Source: Kitasatospora cheerisanensis KCTC 2395 (GTDB lineage: Bacteria; Actinomycetota; Actinomycetes; Streptomycetales; Streptomycetaceae). Taken from it: a stretch of DNA of 64,000 nt. The stretch is from contig NZ_KK853997.1 in the NCBI RefSeq assembly GCF_000696185.1, positions 488,684 to 552,683 of the forward strand. Reading direction: 5' to 3'. Under the pieces are notes generated by a model. It made no database searches. It worked only from the letters and a program-made list of their open reading frames with translations, and was not told the DNA's origin. Each line of letters opens with the position of its first letter. Positions within the stretch are counted from its first letter, which is position 1. Positions 25,820 to 35,135 of this stretch are shown here, in pieces. The position numbers were made by a program, and so were the translations under genes.

Positions 25820-27130
25820 ATGGGGGGCTCGACGAGGATGGACGGCACTGCCCGGCGGCTGCCGGTCCGGGTGACGACGTGGCGGGGCTTCGCCCGGCGG
25901 GCGGCCGGGTCGCTGCGCTACCTGCTGGCGGCCGGGGCCACCGCGGTGCCGGCGCTGCTCGGCCTGTACGCGGTCCTCGCGGTGCTGGTGCTGTGCCTGG
26001 TGGGGCCGGGGCTGGCCCTGCTGCCGCCGGTCCTGCTCCTGCTGCGGCGGGTGGCCGATGCGCACCGGCGGCGTGCAGGGCGGTGGTTGGGGTGCGAGGT
26101 CCCGTCCCAATACCGGCCGGCGGAGGGGCGGGTGCTGGCCCGGGCGCAGGCGATGCTCGCCGACCGGGCGACCTGGAGCGACCTGCTGTGGCTGGCGGCG
26201 CACGGCGTGCTCGGCACGGCCGGTGCGGCGCTGGCGCTCGGGCTGTGCTCCGGTGCAATGAGCTGGCTGACGGTTCCGCTGTGGTGGCGGCTGGTGCCGG
26301 AGCCTCCGCAGTTCCTGGTCTGGGACGTCGACTCGTGGGGCGCGGCGCTGGCCGCCTGCCTGGTCGGGGTGGGCTACGGCGCGCTGGCGGGCTGGCTGCT
26401 GCCCCGGTGGGCGCAGTTGCACGCGCGGCTGACCCGGGCGCTGCTCGGGCCGCGCGGGCGGCGGGCCTCGCTGGCCGAGCGGGTCGCGGAGCTGACCGCC
26501 ACCCGGGCCGGGGCGCTGGAGGCGCACGCGGCCGAACTGCAACGCATCGAGCGGGACTTGCACGACGGGGCGCAGGCCGGGCTGGTGGCGGTCGCGCTGC
26601 GGCTGGCGGTGATGAAGCAGGTGCTCCGGACCGATCCGGAGAAGCTGCCCGAACTGATCGACCGGGCCGCCGAGTTGACCGAGCTGGCCGTCGAGTCGCT
26701 GCGCGGCACGGTGCGTTCGATCTGCCCGCCGGTGCTGGTCGACCACGGCCTGGCGGAGGCGGCCCGTTCGCTGGCGGCGGCCTGCCCGGTCCCCACCACG
26801 CTGGACGTGGAGCAGGACGGGGCGGGCGGCCGGGCCCCGGTCGCGGTGGAGGCCGCCGCCTTCTTCGTGCTGTCGGAGGCGCTGACGAACGTCGCCAGGC
26901 ACAGCGGGGCCGCGGCCGCGCAGGTGCGGCTGCGGGTCGCGGCGGGCGGGATCCGGATCTCGGTGCGGGACGACGGCCGGGGCGGGGCGGCGACCGGTGC
27001 CGGGCCCGGTGCGGGCAGCGGGATCCTCGGCATCAGGCGCCGGGTCGCCGCGTTCGACGGCGTCACCGAGTTGCACAGCCCGCCCGGCGGGCCGACCGAA
27101 CTTCGAGTGGAGCTGCCGTGCGGATCGTGA
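25820..27130 (+). CDS. Sensor histidine kinase, HisKA_3 type
   Basis: 436 aa. About four N-terminal membrane segments with a large first hydrophobic block, then coiled-coil, the phosphoacceptor box QRIERDLHDGAQAGLVAVAL, N-box SEALTNVARHSGAAAA and G-box VRDDGRGGA followed by GSGILGIRRRVAAF. ATG 25820 follows GGCGGGG; ATG 25838 is an alternative. Its stop overlaps the response regulator start by 13 bp. It is divergent from the ABC transporter and likely senses the compound that the transporter exports or the envelope stress it causes. Confidence 0.93.
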   Translation: MGGSTRMDGTARRLPVRVTTWRGFARRAAGSLRYLLAAGATAVPALLGLYAVLAVLVLCLVGPGLALLPPVLLLLRRVADAHRRRAGRWLGCEVPSQYRPAEGRVLARAQAMLADRATWSDLLWLAAHGVLGTAGAALALGLCSGAMSWLTVPLWWRLVPEPPQFLVWDVDSWGAALAACLVGVGYGALAGWLLPRWAQLHARLTRALLGPRGRRASLAERVAELTATRAGALEAHAAELQRIERDLHDGAQAGLVAVALRLAVMKQVLRTDPEKLPELIDRAAELTELAVESLRGTVRSICPPVLVDHGLAEAARSLAAACPVPTTLDVEQDGAGGRAPVAVEAAAFFVLSEALTNVARHSGAAAAQVRLRVAAGGIRISVRDDGRGGAATGAGPGAGSGILGIRRRVAAFDGVTELHSPPGGPTELRVELPCGS

Positions 27131-27779
27131 TCGCCGAGGACAACGCGCTGCTGCGGGAGGGCCTGGTGCTGCTGCTGACGAGCGCCGGCCACGAGGTCTG
27201 CGCCACGGTGGAGGACGGGGACCTGCTGCTGCCGGTCCTGCTGGAGCAGCGCCCGGACATCGCGGTGCTGGACGTCCGGCTGCCCCGACGTACCGGGACG
27301 AGGGGCTGCGCGCCGCGACGGCGGCCCGGGAGCAGCATCCGGACCTGCCGGTGCTGGTGCTCTCCCAGTACGTCGAACACGTCCGCGCCGCGCAGCTGTT
27401 GAGCCGGGGCGCGGCCGGTGTCGGGTACCTGCTGAAGGACCGGGTCGGGCGGGTGGAGGAGTTCCTGCGGGCGCTGGAGCGGGTGGCGGCCGGCGGGGTC
27501 GCCATGGACCCGGAGGTGATCTCCCAGCTGATGGTGCGCCGGACCTTCGACGACCCCCTGGACGTGCTCAGTTCGCGCGAGCGGGAGGTGCTCAAGCTGA
27601 TGGCGGAGGGGCACGGCAACGGCGCGATCGGCGGGCTGCTGTTCATCGCGGAGACGTCCGTGAACAAGCACATCGGCAACATCTTCGCCAAGCTCGGCCT
27701 GCCGGCCACGGACGGCGGGCACCGCCGGGTGCAGGCCGTCCTGGCCTATCTCGACTCCGTCGCCGCGCAGGCCGGGTGA
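27118..27779 (+). pseudogene. NarL-type response regulator, one frameshift (likely sequence error)
   Basis: GTG 27118 starts a receiver (VRIVIAEDNALLREGLVLLL) with the phosphoacceptor Asp in VLDVRLP. The frame is then lost at the four-C run 27283-27286. One added C joins it to PTYRDEGLRAATAAREQHPD, giving a 220-aa protein with Lys in YLLKDRVG and the HTH LSSREREVLKLMAEGHGNGA. The kinase stop at 27130 overlaps the start. Probably functional and the best candidate to bind the two TGCAGTTC(A/T)CTGCA palindromes that bracket the gene pair. Confidence 0.85.
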
Positions 27780-27785
27780 GCCTCG

Positions 27786-27809
27786 CGGGGTGCAGTTCTC
27801 TGCACCCCG
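27786..27809. promoter_or_regulatory. Palindrome, candidate operator 2 of the two-component system
   Basis: Arms CGGGGTGCAG (27786-27795) and CTGCACCCCG (27800-27809) around TTCT. It shares the core TGCAGTTC(A/T)CTGCA with the site at 25775-25800. It begins 7 bp after the response regulator stop and lies 105 bp upstream of the 34-aa membrane protein gene. As RNA it could also act as a terminator hairpin. Confidence 0.6.
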
Positions 27810-27913
27810 GAACGGCAGCCGGCCCGACTGCGCGGGCCGCCCCGGCGGCCGTAGGTTCGCAGTGCGGCGGGCGGGACCGCCCGCCCCCGAACCCCGTGAA
27901 CAGGAGCGCCCCG

Positions 27914-28018
27914 ATGTCCGATTGGCAGCCGCAGAAGGAACGTCCGCTCTGGCCCTGGATCCTGCTGGCCGTCGTGGTGGTGGGCGTCTGCATCAACGTG
28001 ACGCTGAGCCTGATGTAG
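27914..28018 (+). CDS. 34-aa single-pass membrane protein
   Basis: ATG 27914 has AGGAG seven bases upstream. The product has a charged soluble start (MSDWQPQKERPLW) and one transmembrane helix (PWILLAVVVVGVCINVTLSL). Small proteins of this kind often regulate a membrane kinase or transporter. Its position behind the second palindrome suggests control by the two-component system and a role with the ABC transporter, but this is inference. Confidence 0.6.
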   Translation: MSDWQPQKERPLWPWILLAVVVVGVCINVTLSLM

Positions 28019-28152
28019 CGGGCCCGTGCAGCACCGTGGTCGCCGGCCTCTCGCTGCTCCGGGCGCCGACTTCGGCATCGGCCTGCTCCCCCGCGACAGG
28101 CTCGACGCGCTGTCCGCCGAACTCGCCGAACTGCCGCTCCGACCCGGCCCGT

Positions 28153-29508
28153 TCACGATCTCTTCGGGGTGCGGATCGCCAGCACCGCCATGTCGTCGTG
28201 GCCGTCGCCCGGGTGGTGGTCGGCGAGCGCCCGCACCAGTTCCTCCAGCGGCAGGGCGGCGTGCTCGGCGGCCAGCCGCGCCAGCGCGTCCAGGCCCTCG
28301 TCGAGGTGGCGGTCGGGCCGTTCGATCAGACCGTCGGTGAAGAACAGCACGGTCGCGCCGTCGGGCAGCCGGTGCGAGTGGTCGGGCCGGTGGATCGCGG
28401 TGTCGACGCCGATCGGGATGCCGGGATCGCCCTGCAGGTACCAGGTGCCCCCGTCCGGGCCGAGGACCAGCGGCGGCGGGTGCCCCGCGGTGCTCCAGTG
28501 GATCGTCCAGCCCTGCCCGTCGGCGGGCTCGATCCGCGCCAGGAACGCCGTGGTCACCGGCAGGTCGGTGATGGCGTGCACGGTGCGGTCGAGCTGGGTC
28601 AGCACCGAACTCGGCGGGCTGCGGCGGTCGTAGAGCAGGGCGCGCAGCATGTTGCGGGCCTGCGCCATCGCGGCGGCGGCGTGCAGGTCGTGGCCGACCA
28701 CGTCGCCGATGACGGCCGCGCAGGCCCGGTCGGGCAGGATCACGGCGTCGTACCAGTCCCCGCCGACGCCGGCCGGCGAGGCGGCGGTGCGGTACACGGC
28801 CGCCCCGGAGAAGGGCGACAGGTCCGGCAGCGTCGGCAGCAGCATCCGCTGGAACTGCGCGGCGCTGTCCCGCACGTACCCGAACAGGCGGGCGTTCTCG
28901 ATCGCGATGCCCGCCGCGCCCGCCAGCGCCCGCACCACCTCCTCGTCGGCCTCGTCGAACGGCCGGCCGTCCTGACGCTCCGACAGGTACAGGTCGCCGT
29001 AGATCTCGCCCCGCACGGTGATCGCCACGCCCAGCAGCGTCCGCATCGGCGGATGGCCGGGCGGGAAGCCCACCGACGCCGGGTGCGCGGCGATGTCCGA
29101 CACCCGCAGCGGCTCCGGATGCCGGATCAGGTGCCCGAGGACGCCGCGCCCGCGCGGGAAGTCGATGCCCTCCAGCGCGGCCCGCTCCTGCGGCGACAGG
29201 CCCGCGGTGATGAACTGCTCCAGCCGGTCGCCGGACGGGGCGAGGATCCCGAGCGCCCCGTACCGGGCCCCGCCCAGCTCCATCGCCGTGGTGACGATCC
29301 GGTGCAGCACCGCCGGCAGGTCCAGGTCCCCGCCGATCGCCAGCACCGCCGACAGCAACCCCTGCAGGCGCTCCTTCGCCCCCGCCAGCGCACGCAGCTG
29401 CGCCGCGATGCCGTCCGGCTCGCCCGCCTCCGCGGCACCCTCCGTCCGACTCGCTCCACCCGCTGCTGCCGCAGGGCCCTGTCCCGACCTCGGCGTCTCG
29501 TCGCTCAT
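28153..29508 (-). CDS. PP2C/SpoIIE-type protein phosphatase with GAF sensor domain
   Basis: 451 aa. A GAF domain (about residues 45-190; DLPAVLHRIVTTAMELGGAR, GDLYLSERQDGRPFDEAD) precedes a PPM/SpoIIE phosphatase (about 220-445) with the metal-ligand Asp residues in GVGGDWYDAV, VIGDVVGHD, LFFTDGLIERPD and DDMAVLAIR. Such proteins dephosphorylate anti-anti-sigma factors in partner-switching control of stress or development. The start is not certain; ATG 29508 is used, but upstream GTG codons exist. No anti-sigma gene is adjacent. Confidence 0.9.
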   Translation of the reverse strand: MSDETPRSGQGPAAAAGGASRTEGAAEAGEPDGIAAQLRALAGAKERLQGLLSAVLAIGGDLDLPAVLHRIVTTAMELGGARYGALGILAPSGDRLEQFITAGLSPQERAALEGIDFPRGRGVLGHLIRHPEPLRVSDIAAHPASVGFPPGHPPMRTLLGVAITVRGEIYGDLYLSERQDGRPFDEADEEVVRALAGAAGIAIENARLFGYVRDSAAQFQRMLLPTLPDLSPFSGAAVYRTAASPAGVGGDWYDAVILPDRACAAVIGDVVGHDLHAAAAMAQARNMLRALLYDRRSPPSSVLTQLDRTVHAITDLPVTTAFLARIEPADGQGWTIHWSTAGHPPPLVLGPDGGTWYLQGDPGIPIGVDTAIHRPDHSHRLPDGATVLFFTDGLIERPDRHLDEGLDALARLAAEHAALPLEELVRALADHHPGDGHDDMAVLAIRTPKRS

Positions 29509-30020
29509 CGAGGTCAACGGTACGCACCACCACGCCGCCCGAACCGCCCAACACGCGGCCACTCAGCCCGACCCGCCCTTTACTTGGCAATTGACGGGCA
29601 TTCAGGACCACACCCCCGACACCGGCACCGGACCAGCATCCCGGCCCCGAGCCCCACCTGCTCCCCCGTGCGCACCAGCCTCGCCCGCCGAGGGGAGCGT
29701 CCCGACCCCTGACCCGACCTCGGCCCACGGCTGTCCGAACGCTCCCGCGCCACCGCGCCACCTTGGTGCACCGAGGAGCCGACGCGCTCCCTCCCGAAGG
29801 TCGACCGCAGGCGCCGTGGACGCGGCGGGGCACCCCGCCCCCGCCCGACTGGTGCGGCACGGTCGTCGGCGACGGCGCCGCGCCAGACGCGTGGACTGCT
29901 GCACCGACCACCCACCACCCGCCGCCACCGTGCGAATCGCCGACCGCCAGGCCCTCCGCCTCCCACACACCACTCCGCGCCAGGCCATCCCGCCCACCGA
30001 GGCCGAGAACTGACCGCACC
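29509..30020. other. Intergenic region, no gene seen
   Basis: About 510 bp between the phosphatase start and the end of the TIR-like gene. Several open frames cross it on both strands, but their translations are Arg/Pro/Ala-rich and lack any domain or ribosome-binding site. Confidence 0.5.
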
Positions 30021-31213
30021 TCACCCCGCGCCGGGCTCGCCGGTCAGTGTCGCGACGGCGTCGAGGAGCAGCGCCCGGGTGTCCTGTTCGGCCGCGCCGA
30101 GCAGGTCGAGTACGGGTGTGGTGTCGAGCTCGGCGGGTGCCTCGACGTCGTCGACGCGGACCAGCAGCAGGCTGCCCCGTGCCACGGCCGCCGCCACCTG
30201 CTCCCACCATCCGTGGCGGGCGGCGACCTGGAGGACGGCCGTCCGGGAGAGCAGCAGGACGGTGTGTTCGGGGCCGAAGGCGGGGAATCGCAGCCCGGCC
30301 TCGGAGTCCAGCAGGACGGTCTCCACCAGGTAGCGCCCGGCCAGTTGGCTCTGGATCCAGGATCCCCACGCCCCGTCCGCGCGGGTGCGCCCGAGGTGGA
30401 GCTCGGGAGCGGCGACCCTGCCCGCGGGGCGGGCAGCCGGGACAGCCGCTGGAACGCCCCGGCGACGGTCTCGGCGCTGTCCGGCCGCTGCGCCGGGTCC
30501 TGGTGGGTGAGGGCGGCGATCAGCTCCCGGACCTGCTCGGAGGCCCTGGCCGGGAGGGCCGGGTTGCGGGGGCCGCGCTCGGGCAGCGACGGCGGCCCGT
30601 CCGGGGGCAGCAGCGTGCCGGAGAGCAGCGCGAGCGCCAGCCGGCCGAGGGAGTACAGGTCCCCGTCGGGCTGCCCGTCCTCCCCGGCCAGCCGCTCGGG
30701 CGCGGCGTACGGCGTGGCGTGCCACAGCGGCGGGCCGGTCCGGTCCATCGGGCTGGGTTCGGTGATCCTGGCGTTCCCGTCCTCGTCGATCAGCACCTCC
30801 TGCGGCGACACGCTGCCGTGCGCCTCCCCGGACCGGTGCACGGCGGACAGGCCGTCGGCGATCTGCGCCAGCCAGCGCAGCTGGTGACTGATCGTCACGG
30901 ACTGCCCACCGGCGATCACTTGGGACAGCGCCCGCCCCGTCCCCCACGCCGACACCGTGTAGGCCTGGTCCCCGTCGACGCCCATCGCGAGCAGCGGCAG
31001 CAGGTCCGGATGGGGCGGGGCCGACCGCAACGGCCCCTCGGCCAGGGCGGCGGTCCGCCGGTCCGCCGCCGACCGCATCCTGATCAGGACGGACGCGTCG
31101 CTGCCGTTCGCCTGCGCGACCCACAGGCCGTCCAGGTCGCGCAGGACCCGGTAGTCGACGCCGCCGACGACGAGATCGGTCAACGGCCGGGGCCGGGCGG
31201 CGCGCCCGGGCAC
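30021..31213 (-). pseudogene. Pseudokinase with C-terminal TIR-like domain, one frameshift (likely sequence error)
   Basis: Adding one C at the four-base run 30426-30429 gives a 397-aa protein. Residues about 15-265 are a Ser/Thr-kinase fold (LRDLDGLWVAQANGSDASVL; APPHPDLLPLLAMG; TPYAAPERLAG), but the catalytic residues are gone: VLIRM in place of VAIK, HGSVSPQEVL in place of HRDLKPxN, and no DFG. The last 120 residues resemble a TIR-like domain (GAWGSWIQSQLAGRYLVE, HTVLLLSRTAV, LLLVRVDDVEAP, LDLLGAAEQDTRALLLDAV). GTG 31213 or TTG 31183 may start it, the latter overlapping the stop of the SAV_2336 gene. Last gene of the VMAP locus and a plausible signalling or effector component. Confidence 0.7.
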
Positions 31214-34076
31214 GGCGGACCCCGGCGGGCGAGGGTGCCGGTGCCGGGGGCGGCCACGGCCCTGATCGAGTCCGGGGTCCAGAGCCGGGGGCGGCGGCTC
31301 GTGTCGGCGACCAGCACGTGCGGCGCGCCGCTGTGGGTGACGACGCGGGCGATCTGCCCCTCGGGGATGGCCGTGCTGCCGTACAGCACCCCGGAGGACA
31401 GTTCCCAGCGGCGTACCGTGCGGTCGTCCGAGACGGTGATCGCGGTCGCGCCGCCCGTCCCCACGACGAGTTGGGTGACCGGCCCGGTGTGCCCGGTCAG
31501 CACCCTGCGGCACCTGCCGTTGTTGGCGCTCCAGACCCGGACGGTGCTGTCGTCGCTGATGGTGACGGCCTGCGGCTGCCGGTCGACGATGTTCAGCGCG
31601 ATCCGGTTGACCGGCCCGGTATGACCGGTCATCACGATCTTCGACTGCCCGTCGAGCAGGTCCCAGCCCCGGCAGGTGCCGTCGGCGGACGCGGTGAACA
31701 CGTAGGTGCGGTCGTACACGGTCGTCACGGCCGCGTGCGTGACGGGGCCGCGGTGCCCGGTCAGCACGCTCCGGCAGGTCCCGCCGGTGAGGTCCCAGAC
31801 CCGCGCGGTGCCGTCCTGCGAGGTGGTGATCGCGTACGGGCGGCGCTCGAAGACGGTGGTGGTGGCGAAGGTGACGGGGCCGCGGTGGCCGGTCAGCACG
31901 TTCCGGCAGGACGTGTCGACGAGGTCCCAGATCCGGGCGGTCCCGTCCTCGGACGCGGTGATCGCGTGCAGCCGGCGGTCGAGCACCGCGGTGGTGAGGA
32001 AGGTGACCGGCAGTTCGTGGCCGATCAGCGCGTACTCGCGCTGCCACCGCGCCATGCTCCAGACCTCCACGGAGCCCGTGCCGGTGCACACGAGCGCGTG
32101 CGGGTGGCCTTTCACCACCGCGGCCTCGGCGTGGCTCACGCCCTGCGGGAATGTCGCCCTCCGATTGGACACCTGGCTGAAGCCCGCCGGGGGCCAGAGG
32201 GTGACGCCCCGTCGGTCGTGAACGACGCTGTACGTCATTCCGGTGGCCACCACCATGGCGACACCGATCTCCGGGCGGGCGCCCTCGGCCGACACCGCCG
32301 CCGGCACCACCTCGGACTCGGCCTCGACCTCGGGCACCGGCACGACCTCCGGCTGACGCTCAACCTCGGGTGCCACCTCCGCCTCGGCGCCGTCGGCCAC
32401 CGCGTCCCCGGCATCCGTCGCGGCCGGCGCCGCCCCGCTCTCCAGGCTGACGCCCAGGTGCCGCAGCAGCGCCGCGCCGATGGTGGCGAACGCGGCGCCC
32501 TCGGGAACGGGGCCGCCGCGCAGACCGGGGTCGGCGAGCCAGGCGGGGAAGTCCGGTGAGCTGCCGGCCAGGGCGCTGATCCGGTCCGACACGGCGTGGG
32601 TGACGGCGACCAGGCTGCCGGTCGGGAAGGCCGCGAAGAGCTCGTCCTTCACGGCGGCGGGGAAGTCGAACAGCCGCTGGTTGGGCGGGAGTTCGGGCCC
32701 GTCCCGGCGGGCGGCGGGACGGGGCGGAGGAGCCCGCCGAGGAAGACCTCGGCCAGTGGCACGGATCCGGACCGGCCGGTCGGGTCGAGCGCGGACTGCA
32801 CCAGCCGCATCACCGGCACGCTGACGGGGGCGAGCGCCGCGAGGTGCGCGGCGAGCCGGTGCGCCGTCGGCGAGACTCCGGCGACGAAGCGTTCCAGCGT
32901 CCGCGCCGCCGGCCTGGGGGTTGACGGGGCGTCAGCGGGCCGGGCGAGGGTCGGCGGCTGCCACAGCGGCAGTTCCGCCTCGGTGCCGCCGGCGGCCAGC
33001 AGCCGGGCCCAGTCGGCGAGCGCGGCGGGGGTCAACTCCAGGACGGGCACCGGATTTTCGGCCGCCTGGCCGGTGAACCAGGGCAGCAGCGGATCGCGCA
33101 CGCTCCAGGTGTGGTTGGCGGCGCCGCGCCGGTCCGTCCGGACGCTGAGGTGACGGGCCGCCAGGCCGGTGCCGGCCCAAAGCCGTCGGGGCAGGGTGTG
33201 GACGACGGCCAGCGGCCCGCTGCGGCCCCAGTCGGCGAGGACCTCGCGCATCCGGCCGTCCCGCCAGGCCAGCCCGGCGCCGTCGCTGACGACGACGATC
33301 AGGGTCTGCCCGGTGGGGTCGACGACCGCCTTGGTGGGCACGGTGGCGGGCGCGTCGGTGAACGGCCGGGGGCGCAGCGCGATCGGGTCCGGTCCGCGCG
33401 AGCGCAGGCCCAGGTGCTGGATCTGCCGGAAGGCGCCGGTGTGTTGGAGCAGGTCGGACAGTTCGGCGACCAGCCGCCGCCACAGCAGCATCGACACGCC
33501 GTCGTCGACGACCAGCAGGCAGCGCAGCCAGCGTTCCCGGGCCGGGCGCAGGACGACGATCGGCTGGCGGCTCTCCGCGATGGCCTCGGCGGAGGCGCGC
33601 TCGTCGATGAACCGGTGGTGGCTGCTGGGCCGGTGCTGCCGCAGCGGGCGCAGGCTGCGGGCCAGCAGCCGTTCCTGCGGCAGCTCCTTGGGCTCGGGCA
33701 CCCGCAGCCCGTGGCCGCCCCCGCGGTGGTCGTTCCCGCCGCGGCGGGCCCGGTCGGGGCCGGGCGCGCGGCGGCGTGCAGCGGCAGGCCGTCCGGCGGG
33801 GGCAGCCGCTGCGCGGGTTCGGCAGGCTCCGGTTCGGCGGGCGGCGGATCGCCGGCGGGGGCGTCCGTTCCCGGCGGCGCCGGTCCGGGGCGGCGGTCGT
33901 CGGCGGGTGCCCGGTCGGCCTCCGGCGTGCCGGGAGCGCCCGGGGCTCGGCGGGTCCGGCCTGCCGGGGCCGGAGCCGGTCGGCGAGCCAGAGTGCGTCG
34001 AGCAGGGCGTGCGCGTCGAGGTCCAGCCCGGCCTCGGCGAGGGCGGCCAGGACGCGGGGGCCGTGTCCGGGTGCAA
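31180..34076 (-). pseudogene. SAV_2336 (vWA-like) domain protein with WD40 propeller, four frameshifts (likely sequence errors)
   Basis: Restoring one G/C at each of 34069-34071, 33942-33945, 33718-33722 and about 32706 gives one 966-aa protein (2,901 nt, an exact codon number). It has an N-terminal helical ALLDALWLADRL segment, a Pro/Ala linker, the SAV_2336 region VPEPKELPQERLLARSLRPL with a vWA-like strand LLVVDDGVSMLLWRR, then LVVVSDGAGLAWRDG and HTLPRRLWAGTGLAARH, a winged region LFDFPAAVKDELFAAFP, and about seven WD40 blades (VLTGHRGPVTFA, DGTARVWDL). The usual MIDAS DxSxS reads DDGVS, so metal binding may be weakened. It is the vWA-like member of the MoxR system. Confidence 0.75.
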
Positions 34077-34079
34077 GGG

Positions 34080-35101
34080 TCAGCTCGTCCCGCCGAGGCT
34101 GCGGAGCACGGCCCGCAGCACGTGGTCCTGGTTGGCGGGGACGCCGCCGGTGCGCAGGAAGACCGCGTTGAGGAGCTGGTCGGTGGCGAGTTCGCCCTCG
34201 GCGCGGCGTTCGAGGAACTCCTCCAGGAGCGCTTCGGCCGCGGGCAGGGCCGCGCCGCCGAGGTGGGTGGTGACGATGTCGAGGAGGCGGTCGCGGTCGG
34301 GGTCGGGCAGGTCGAGGCGCAGGCAGCGGCGCAGGAAGGCCGGCGGGAACTCGCGTTCGCCGTTGCTGGTGATGACGACCACCGGGAACTCGGTGCAGGT
34401 GATCCGCCCGTCCCGGACGGCGACGGGGTGCCGTCCGGCCCGGCGGGGTGCACCAGGACCTCGCGGGGCGCGTCGTCCTCGGGGGCGCGCCGCAGTTGGG
34501 CGAGTTCGGGGATGTCGAAGAAGCCGTCCTCGAACACGGTCAGCAGGTCGTTGGGCAGGTCGAGGTCCCCCTTGTCGAGTTCGTCGACCAGCAGCACCCG
34601 CGGCAGCGGTCCGGGCACCAGCGCGGTGCCGACCGGGCCGAGGTGGATGAACGCCCCCGGGTCCGCCCCCGGGTCCGCGCCGGGATCGTCCGCCGCTTCG
34701 GCGCGTTCGCGGCGCAGCGCGCTCTCCCGCAGCCGTCCGATGGCGTCGTAGCGGTAGAGCGCGTCCTGAAGCGTGGAGCGGGAGTTGACGGGCCAGTGCA
34801 GGACGGCGCCGAGTCCGAGTTCGTGCGCGACGGCGTGGGCGAGCGAGGACTTTCCGGTGCCGGGGCGGCCGGTGACCAGCAGCGGGCGGCGCAGGTGCAG
34901 GGCGGCGTTGACGATGTCGGCCTCGGCGCGGCCGAGCCGGTACGGGAAGGGCTGCGGCCCGTCGGGGGCGCGGTCGGGGCGGGTGCCGAACCGTCGCCAG
35001 GGCGGGGCGGCGGGCAGCGCGCTGACGGCGCGTCGGACGCCGTCGCCGTGGAAGAGCTGCCAGCCGTCGGGGGCGGTCTCCGGGGTGGTGGCCGGGTTCA
35101 T
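34080..35101 (-). pseudogene. MoxR-type AAA+ ATPase, one frameshift (likely sequence error)
   Basis: One C restored in the four-base run at 34425-34428 gives a 340-aa AAA+ protein. Walker A is GRPGTGKSS (residues 78-86), Walker B VLLVDELDK (169-177), sensor 1 VVITSNGERE, and the arginine-finger region is EFPPAFLRRCLRLDLPDPD. MoxR ATPases remodel a vWA partner, here probably the SAV_2336 protein three bases downstream. Asp-rich repeats GADPGADPGADPGA lie between. ATG 35101 starts 35 bp after the trypsin-VMAP stop. Confidence 0.88.
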
Positions 35102-35135
35102 GCGGGCGCTCCGGGAGGTCGGTGGTCGGTGGTGG

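Noticed and set aside
27786..27809. Simple terminator for the response regulator
   Set aside because: It could fold, but its core matches the palindrome at 25775-25800, which has no room for a loop, so a DNA operator is the better reading. A dual role is not excluded.
28026..28340. A 104-codon gene on the plus strand after the small membrane protein
   Set aside because: Its first third looks protein-like (LLPRDRLDALSAELAELPLR), but the rest runs antisense into the phosphatase gene and turns Arg/Pro-rich. At most it is a relic.
30021..31213. Active Ser/Thr kinase
   Set aside because: The catalytic Lys, the HRD Asp and DFG are all absent.
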